Shown piece after piece: positions 40,087-64,000 of a stretch of 64,000 nt of DNA. Numbering within the stretch: the first letter of the stretch is position 1; the number at the start of each line of letters is the position of its first letter. A program made the translations under genes and the position numbers. The notes under the pieces were generated by a model. The model searched no databases and was not told the DNA's origin. It saw only the letters and a program-made list of their open reading frames with translations. Location of the stretch: contig OX030962.1 in assembly GCA_943735955.1 (NCBI GenBank), positions 4,983,120 through 5,047,119 on the forward strand. Direction: 5' to 3'. Source of the DNA: Piscicola geometra. Its lineage: Eukaryota; Annelida; Clitellata; Hirudinida; Piscicolidae.

Positions 40087-41205
40087 CACCACTGCCATTA
40101 ACACTCCACCACTACAACAACCACCACTACCATTAACACTCCACCACCACAACAACCACAACAACAACCACCACCACTACTACCATTAACACTCCACCAC
40201 CACAAAAATCCTCCCCCACCACTACCATCACCACCACCACAACGACCACCACCACCACAACAACCACTACCACCACAACGACCACCACCATGACAACAAC
40301 ACCATCACGACCACCACTACCAACACCATCACCACTACCATCACCACTACCATCACGACCACCACGACAACAACACCATCACGACCACCACTACCATCAC
40401 CACTACCATCAAGACCACCACTACCATCACCACTACCATCACCACTACCATCACGACCACCACAACAACCACCACCACCACAACGACCACCACCACGACA
40501 ACAACACCATCACGACCACCACTACCATCACCACTACCATCACCACTACCATCACCACTACTATCACCACTACCATCACCACTACCATCACCACTACCAT
40601 CACCACTACCATCACGACCACCACAACAACCACGACCACCACAACGACCACCACCACGACAACAACACCATCACGACCACCACTACCATCACCACTACCA
40701 TCACTACTACCATCACCACTACCATCACCACTACCATCACCACTACCATCACGACTACCACAACAACCACCACCACCACAACGACCACCACCACGACAAC
40801 AACACCATCATGACCACCACTACCATCACCATCACGACCACCACTACCATCACCACTACCATCACCACTACCATCACCACTACCATCACCACTACCATCA
40901 CCACTACCATCACGACCACCACAACAACCACCACCACCACAACGACCACCACCACGACAACAACACCATCACGACCACCACTACCATCACCATCACGACC
41001 ACCACTACCATCACCACTACCATCACCACTACCATCACCATCACGACTATCATCCCCACAGCCGCCACCACTATCATCACCACTACCATCACCACTACCA
41101 TCACCATCACGACTATCATCCCCACAGCCGCCACCACTATCATCATCATCATGACCACCACTATCATCATCATCATGACCACCACTATTATCATCATGAT
41201 GACAG
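40087..41205 (+). repeat. CACCACTACCAT array with ~150-bp higher-order units, ending at the otx acceptor
   Basis: A 1.1-kb array of ACC/ATC/ACG triplets. A composite block (CACGACAACAACACCATC followed by CACTACCATCACC units) recurs at about 40,365, 40,495, 40,660, 40,790 and 40,955. It runs into the acceptor of the otx homeobox exon (gatgacaggacag). Plus-strand G is scarce. Confidence 0.9.
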
Positions 41206-41210
41206 GACAG

Positions 41211-43333
<2,123 letters not shown>

Positions 43334-43429
43334 CTTTCTTCAACTCGGCATCGCAAATTTACCAAAAATATTTTTCCTTTTTTCACTCTTCCCCCATCCT
43401 TCCATCAGAAATTCTCTTTCTCCATCAGC

Positions 43430-46400
43430 ACCTTCTCTCAACACCATCCTTCTTTCACCATCACCACTCTCTCTCACCATCACCACACTCTCTCACCATC
43501 CCCACCACTCTCTCTCACCATCACCACTCTCTCTCACCATCACCACTCTCTCTCCCCGTCACCACTCTCTCTCACCATCACCACTCTCTCTCACCATCAC
43601 CTCTCTCTCTCACCATCACCACCTCTCTCACCATCACCACTCTCTCTCCCCGTCACCACTCTCTCTCACCATCACCACTCTCTCTCACCATCACCACTCT
43701 CTCTCACCATCACCACTCTCTCTCACCATCACCACTCTCTCTCACCATCACCACTCTCTCTCACCATCACCACTCTCATTCACCATTCCCACTCTCTCTC
43801 ACCATCCCCACTCTCTCTCACCATCACGACTCTCTCTCCGCATCACCACTCTCTCTCACCATCACTTCTCTCTCTCACCATCACCACTCTCTCTCACCAT
43901 CACCTCTCTCTCTCACCATCACCACTCTCTTTCACCATCACCACTCTCTCTCCGCGTCACCACTCTCTCTCACCATCACCACTCTCTCTCACCGTCACCA
44001 CTCTCTCTCACCATCACTTCTCTCTCTCACCATCACCTCTCTCTCTCACCATCACCACTCTCTTTCACCATCACCTCTCTCTCTCACCATCACCACTCTC
44101 TCTCACCATCACCACTCTCTCTCACCATCACCACTCTCTCTCACCATCACCACTCTCTCTCACCATCACCACTCTCTCTCACCATCACCACTCTCTCTCA
44201 CCATCACCACTCTCTCTCACCATCACCACTCTCATTCACCATTCCCACTCTCTCTCACCATCACCACTCTCTCTCACCATCACCACTCTCTCTCACCATC
44301 CCCACTCTCTCTCACCATCACCACTCTCTCTCACCATCACCACTCTCTCTCACCATCACCACTCTCTCTCACCATCACCACTCTCTCTCACCATCACCAC
44401 TCTCTCTCACCATCACCACTCTCTCTCACCATCACTTCTCTCTCTCACCATCACCTCTCTCTCTCACCATCACCACTCTCTTTCACCATCACCTCTCTCT
44501 CTCACCATCACCACTCTCTTTCACCATCACCACTCTCTCTCACTATCACCACTCTCTCTCCGCATCACCACTCTCTCTCACCGTCACCACTCTCTCTCAC
44601 CATCCCCACCACTCTCTCTCACCATCACCACTCTCTCTCACCGTCACCACTCTCTCTCCCCGTCACCACTCTCTCTCACCATCACCACTCTCTCTCACCA
44701 TCACCTCTCTCTCTCACCATCACCACCTCTCTCACCATCACCACTCTCTCTCCCCGTCACCACTCTCTCTCACCATCACCACTCTCTCTCACCATCACCA
44801 CTCTCTCTCACCATAACCACTGTCTCTCACCATCACCACTCTCTCTCACCATCACCACTCTCATTCACCATTCCCACTCTCTCTCACCATCACCACTCTC
44901 TCTCACCATCACCACTCTCTCTCACCATCACCACTCTCTCTCACCATCACCACTCTCATTCACCATTCCCACTCTCTCTCACCATCCCCACTCTCTCTCA
45001 CCATCACGACTCTCTCTCCGCATCACCACTCTCTCTCACCATCACTTCTCTCTCTCACCATCACCACTCTCTCTCACCATCACCTCTCTCTCTCACCATC
45101 ACCACTCTCTTTCACCATCACCACTCTCTCTCCGCGTCACCACTCTCTCTCACCATCACCACTCTCTCTCACCGTCACCACTCTCTCTCACCATCACTTC
45201 TCTCTCTCACCATCACCTCTCTCTCTCACCATCACCACTCTCTTTCACCATCACCTCTCTCTCTCACCATCACCACTCTCTCTCACCATCACCACTCTCT
45301 TTCACCATCACCTCTCTCTCTCACCATCACCACTCTCTCTCACCATCACCACTCTCTCTCACCATCACCACTCTCTCTCACCATCACCACTCTCTCTCAC
45401 CATCACCACTCTCTCTCACCATCACCACTCTCATTCACCATTCCCACTCTCTCTCACCATCACCACTCTCTCTCACCATCACCACTCTCTCTCACCATCC
45501 CCACTCTCTCTCACCATCACCACTCTCTCTCACCATCACCACTCTCTCTCACCATCACCACTCTCTCTCACCATCACCACTCTCTCTCACCATCACCACT
45601 CTCTCTCACCATCACCACTCTCTCTCACCATCACTTCTCTCTCTCACCATCACCTCTCTCTCTCACCATCACCACTCTCTTTCACCATCACCTCTCTCTC
45701 TCACCATCACCACTCTCTTTCACCATCACCACTCTCTCTCACTATCACCACTCTCTCTCCGCATCACCACTCTCTCTCACCGTCACCACTCTCTCTCACC
45801 ATCCCCACCACTCTCTCTCACCATCACCACTCTCTCTCACCGTCACCACTCTCTCTCCCCGTCACCACTCTCTCTCACCATCACCACTCTCTCTCACCAT
45901 CACCTCTCTCTCTCACCATCACCACCTCTCTCACCATCACCACTCTCTCTCCCCGTCACCACTCTCTCTCACCATCACCACTCTCTCTCACCATCACCAC
46001 TCTCTCTCACCATAACCACTCTCTCTCACCATCACCACTCTCTCTCACCATCACCACTCTCATTCACCATTCCCACTCTCTCTCACCATCACCACTCTCT
46101 CTCACTATCACCACTCTCTCTCCGCATCACCACTCTCTCTCACCATCACTTCTCTCTCTCACCATCACCTCTCTCTCTCACCATCACCACTCTCTTTCAC
46201 CATCACCACTCTCTCTCCGCGTCACCACTCTCTCTCACCATCACCACTCTCTCTCACCGTCACCACCCTCTCTCACCATCACTTCTCTCTCTCACCATCA
46301 CCTCTCTCTCTCACCATCACCACTCTCTTTCACCATCACCTCTCTCTCTCACCATCACCACTCTCTCTCACCATCACCACTCTCTTTCACCATCACCACC

Positions 46401-47075
46401 TCTCTCACCATCACTACTCTCTCTCACCATCACCACTCTCTCTCACCATCACCACTCTCTCTCACCATCACCACTCTCTCTCACCATCACCTCTCTCTCT
46501 CACCATCACCACTCTCTCTCACCATCACCACTCTCTCTCACCATCACCACTCTCTTTCACCATCACCACTCTCTCTCACCATCACCACTCTCTCTCACCA
46601 TCACCACTCTCTCTCCGCATCACCACTCTCTCTCACCATTCCCACTCTCTCTCACCATCACCACCTTCTCTCACCATCACCTCTCTCTCTCACTATTCCC
46701 ACTCTCTCTCACCATCACCACTCTCTCTCACTATCACCACTCTCTCTCACCATCACCTCTCTCTCTCACCATCACCACTCTCTCTCACCATCACCACTCT
46801 CTCTCACCATCACCTCTCTCTCTCACCATCACCACTCTCTCTCACCATCACCACCTTCTCTCACCATCACCTCTCTCTCTCACCATTCCCACTCTCTCTC
46901 ACCATCACCACTCTCTCTCACCATCACCACTCTCTCTCACCATCACCTCTCTCTCTCACCATCACCACTCTCTCTCACCATCACCACTCTCTCTCACCAT
47001 CACCACTCTCTCTCACCATCACCACTCTCTCTCACCATCACCTCTCTCTCTCACCATCACCACTCTCTCACACCG
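43430..47075 (+). repeat. 3.6-kb 19-bp array (CTCTCTCACCATCACCACT), 3' of otx
   Basis: About 190 copies of a 19-bp unit, virtually without G on the plus strand. Because the unit lacks stop triplets, a 1,251-codon frame is open across it, but the 57-bp peptide period (HHHHSLSPSPLSLTITTLS) is just three units read in succession. Marker variants (CACCATCCCCACCACTC at 43,492, 44,602 and 45,802; CCACCTCTCTCACC at 43,618, 44,725 and 45,925) recur at about 1.1-1.2 kb, so large blocks were duplicated. Confidence 0.95.
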
Positions 47076-47079
47076 TCAT

Positions 47080-48398
47080 CATTAAATCTCAACACGACAA
47101 CCAAACCTCAATGAAACACTGCAGCTGCATGAATTGTACATAGGCGCCTGGGGCAGCAGCTTTAAAGGGTCTCAATTTGTTTCTTACTATGTTTTTGAAA
47201 TCTCGAACGATGAAAGAAGACTCTTTGAGGGGAAACTTGGTCTATGAGGTGAAATGGAGGCGGGCTGGAATGGACTGGGTAGAGTAATGAAAAACACCCA
47301 GAAATTGGGGTGGCTTATTCTGGCTCTAATGACCTTCAATTTCATTCCAATTTTCAGCAATTCATTAACGAATGTCTGATTCGTATTACACAATTATATA
47401 CCGTTTTTAATTTCGTAATTTAAGTTTAGAATCTATTTGTTTTTTCTAGAAGTCCACAAAACTGGGTAAGGAAAGGCTTTGTTATGTAGTTTCCAGCATT
47501 TCCAGCATTATTACAGCTTGTATAATCCCCTATTTGAAGGATGCAATTGTTACTGCCATTGTTATATTTGCACGTAGCAATTGGTGCAGACGGGTTCTGC
47601 TGTTGGTTTTGGTTTTGACGTTAATCTTGTTGTCACTGTTGCTGTTTTATTTGTTTGCTGGGTTTTTTTTGTTTATTTCGTTTTCGTTGTTTTTTTTTTG
47701 TTGTTGTCATTTTTGCTGTTTTTATGCTTGTTGTTGGAAACGTCAGTCTCAGAGTAGCTTCATTAGATCGCATTCAGGCATTAAGGACTCAAAGAATATG
47801 GTCGCATAGGCCTCCATCCAGAGCGACCGAGACATGCTTCGGTGCCTCTCGCTCATGGTGTCATTCAGTTTTGCAGGGTAAAATGAAATTATTTGTACAA
47901 AATAAAAGTTAGAATTCACTTTTTTTAAAAACCCACTTGGCTTTACAGTGAATCATTTACTCTGGCGTGAAAATAATTTCCTTGGAAACGTATTTTTAGA
48001 GCGATGTTTGGCAGAAGGATGTGGTGGTGGCAGATGAAGACGTCAGCGTGGTGGAGCTTCTCTCGAGACAATCAACTTGGTGGCGTCTGCTAGCCTCGAA
48101 AAGACTTCAACTATTTTCTATTTCAAATTAAAAGACTAGCATCAGATAGTCGTAAGATGATGGTCCTGGGTGAGTTCTACCAGCTGCTGCTGCGACGTTC
48201 TCTCCAGCTAACTTCGCTTTATCATTTTGGATTCTTAATTTGATTGCTTAAAAAATAATTTAATTTATAAATATTTATTTATCAAAGAATAATTTGTTCA
48301 TTAAAAAAAATATTTTCTCTACAAGATGTTTTTGTACAGGTGTCTGTTGCTAGTGGGCGTGAGTCCTTAGCAACCGTATAGAAACAAAGGCGGAAGAA
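47080..48398. other. Spacer between the otx 3' array and the NEK gene
   Basis: No gene recognised. T-rich with TTGTTGTT runs (47,600-47,720). An AATAAA occurs at 47,901. The NEK 5' UTR should lie near the right end; an in-frame stop at 48,360 precedes the NEK start. Confidence 0.4.
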
Positions 48399-61811
<13,413 letters not shown>

Positions 61812-62228
61812 CGTCATAACCAAGCGCTACACTGATTCATTACGTCATCGCCATCATTGCCTTGAAGAAGAATGATTTTTGGCCATCATCCCGTTGAAGA
61901 AACACCCTTTTGAATTCGAATGTAATGTTTTATAACGTTGAAGTCTCATTCAATTCGTACTGACTTTTATTTCAAAGAGGAATCTACGAGAGTGTGGTTT
62001 AATATACAAAGTGTGCGTGATGAGTGCATGGGCATGCTTCACTGACACCTATATAAGTATTAGATGATGATGATAATGATGATGTAGCAAGAAAGAAGCA
62101 CTCAGAAAAGACGTTGTGTGTTTGTGTATGTATGTGTATGTGTGTGTGTGTATGTATGTGTCTGTGTGTTATAAGCTATGATGAAGAGGAATAAATGGAA
62201 TAAAGCAACGAATAAGGTTTAAGGGTTT
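61812..62228. other. Probable NEK 3' UTR
   Basis: Non-coding sequence after the NEK stop codon, with (GT)n near 62,115-62,168, ending around the two AATAAA signals. No other feature seen. Confidence 0.55.
62190..62204 (+). terminator. Tandem AATAAA polyadenylation signals
   Basis: Two AATAAA hexamers at 62,190-62,195 and 62,199-62,204 lie about 380 nt after the NEK stop codon on the same strand. They are the likely mRNA 3'-end signals. Another AATAAA follows at about 62,567, after the 14-bp array. Confidence 0.55.
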
Positions 62229-62566
62229 TCAGACAGACTGCCTCAGACAGACTGCTTCAGACAGACTGCCTCAGACAGACTGCTTCAGACAGACTGCCTC
62301 AGACAGACTGCTTCAGACAGACTGCCTCAGACAGACTGCTTCAGACAGACTGCTTCAGACAGACTGCCTCAGACAGACTGCCTCAGACAGACTGCCTCAG
62401 ACAGACTGCTTCAGACAGACTGCCTCAGACAGACTGCTTCAGACAGACTGCCTCAGACAGACTGCCTCAGACATACTGCCTCAGACAGACTGCCTCAGAC
62501 AGACTGCCTCACACAGACTGCTTCAGACAGACTGCCTCAGAGAGACTGCCTCAGACAGACTGCTTC
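62229..62566 (+). repeat. 14-bp CAGACAGACTGCYT array
   Basis: About 24 copies alternating CCTCAG and CTTCAG variants, directly downstream of the presumed NEK poly(A) signals. Confidence 0.95.
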
Positions 62567-63654
62567 AATAAATAGAGGCCTCGAGAGAATGTAGCACCAC
62601 GGTTCTCGCACAGAGTCTCAAACCTACCAACTTAATATCATCAATTACAATTTACAATTCACGATTTGCATAATTTCAAACATTCCCATGTACACTACTG
62701 TATGAATATATACAATAGAATATATAATTGTGTGTGTGTGCATATGTGTACTTATAAGTAAGTGTGTGTCTGTGCAATCCATGCGTGGATGTGCAGACGC
62801 ATGTTTATAAGCACCAGAGAAACAAAACAAGTAGAAATAACGAGACGACTGTGTGTGTGTGTTTGTGCGTGTTTGTGTGTGTGCGTGTTTGTTTGTGTGC
62901 GTGTTTGTGTGTGTATGTGTGTTTGTGTGAAGCAAGCACCACGGCAGCACCTACAGGCAGGGACGTTGTGTTGAAGCTATAATGAATGGATTAGTTGGGG
63001 GAGGGAGTGGTCAATGAAATAATTGAAAAGATAAATGAATGAATGAATTGATGGATGGATTGATGGATAGATAAATGAATAGATGAATGAATAGATGGAT
63101 GAATGGATGGATGGAAGAAAGGACGGACGCATGCGCGGTTGATTTGAAAGTAGCTGATGATACTTCACTGCAGAAGAGAGAATCGTTAAGTTAATAAATA
63201 ATAACGAGGTAACTAAAAAGCAACAAGAAATGCCGCAGCTACAATGAATGCAGCAGCAGCAGCAAAAACAACAAAATCATGACATCGCCACACTAGAAAA
63301 CGGCGCGAATAAGAACACGTCTTATTAAAAGAGTGATCAATTCTCGAAAAGCCAGTCTGACGATGAATGGTTGGGAAATGCACCAAGCACTGAATGCATC
63401 ACACGCATTATGTACAATTCGGAAGTGATCATCAAAGGGTGGCCATGAAGTGAAACAAAATGGCGTCGTCTTCAATGGGAGAGAATAGAAGGCCGCCGAC
63501 ACTGACTTAACTACGACACCCTTAACTACTGCAGCCTGCAGTGACAACGACACAGGCAGTGGATAGGTGAGAGTGCACAAGGATGGCAGGAGCTTAATTA
63601 AGGATGCCCACGAATCAATATGCCTCCTCTAAGTCTCTTGTGTTGTAATGTCGA
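62567..63654. other. Intergenic sequence downstream of NEK
   Basis: No gene recognised. Contains GTGTTT-type repeats (62,850-62,928) and ATGG/ATGA tetranucleotide repeats (63,025-63,115). Confidence 0.4.
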
Positions 63655-63689
63655 TACTAATACTACTACTAGCACTACTACTACTACTG

Positions 63690-63720
<31 letters not shown>

Positions 63721-63890
63721 AACTACTACTGCTACTACTACTAATGTTAATACTACTACTAATAGTACGACAACCACCACCACCACTACTACTACTTCTA
63801 ATACTACTACTACAACTAACACTACTACTACAACCACTACTACAACTAACACCACCACCCCACCACTACTACTACTACCACTACAAAAAT
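63655..63890 (+). repeat. Imperfect (ACT)n trinucleotide repeat
   Basis: ACT triplets interrupted by ACC, AAC and GTT, about 235 bp. The last 110 bp of the window show no feature. Confidence 0.9.
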
Positions 63891-64000
63891 CGTCATATGC
63901 AAAACTAGCAAAGAATTCCAAGCAGTGATAGTAGTAGTGATAAAATTAACAATATCAAAAACAATAAATTTATAATTATTATTATTAGCATTATTAGCAT

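Noticed and set aside
40290..41205. Continuous Thr/His-rich frame upstream of the otx homeobox as the otx N-terminus
   Set aside because: It is in frame with the homeodomain, but the sequence is an ACC/ATC triplet array open in several frames, and acceptor AGs sit right before GSRKQRRERTTF. A normal Otx N-terminus is expected on a separate upstream exon. Not fully excluded.
62229..62566. CRISPR-like or regulatory direct repeats after the NEK gene
   Set aside because: Contiguous 14-bp tandem units with no spacers.

Overview
This window reads as a piece of an animal (metazoan) nuclear genome: spliced genes with GT..AG introns, a K50 homeobox gene, hAT DNA transposons, a non-LTR retrotransposon end, and a very high load of micro- and minisatellites. 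The gene content and the Asn/Ser/Asp-rich low-complexity coding suggest a lophotrochozoan, perhaps an annelid such as a leech. That placement is an inference; no species marker was tested. No bacterial operon, CRISPR array, or rRNA/tRNA gene was found.

Layout. (1) Positions 1-26,520, minus strand: the ubr5 gene (hyperplastic discs/EDD, HECT-type N-recognin E3 ligase), from its start codon at 26,520 through about 45 exons to the left edge, where it runs off before the MLLE and HECT domains. I resolved nearly every exon by conserved peptide, GT/AG sites and matching phase: about 2,635 codons in the window. (2) 26,521-29,330: probable ubr5 upstream region plus a few short minus-strand candidate exons of unrecognised identity. 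(3) 30,235-31,765: a hAT-type element with 12-bp inverted termini and a perfect 8-bp target duplication. (4) 31.8-41.2 kb: intergenic, mostly trinucleotide and other tandem repeats. (5) 41,211-43,333, plus strand: an Otx/orthodenticle homeobox gene, three exons seen, with the 5' exon not located. (6) 43.4-47.1 kb: a 3.6-kb, almost G-free 19-bp tandem array. (7) 48,399-61,811, plus strand: a complete NEK1/NEK5-like protein kinase gene in 16 exons (1,821 codons) whose last exon encodes a very long acidic tail. A second, inverted copy of the hAT element (53,065-54,667) sits in one of its introns. (8) 61.8-64 kb: 3' flank with tandem poly(A) signals and repeats.

The most striking pattern is the relation of tandem repeats to splice sites. 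Many arrays begin or end exactly at an exon border, and in several the repeat unit contains a copy of the 5' splice site (20-bp x ~76 at ubr5 exon 9; 42-bp at exon 33; 18-bp at exon 44; 40-bp x ~60 at NEK exon 4). In the NEK array, 18 bp of kinase coding sequence (the MEYCDA hinge) is copied with the donor at least four times. This points to tandem duplication seeded at exon-intron junctions, giving introns packed with decoy donors.

The three genes are not an operon and have no evident shared function. UBR5 is a ubiquitin ligase, Otx a head/brain transcription factor, and the NEK a cilium/cell-cycle type kinase.
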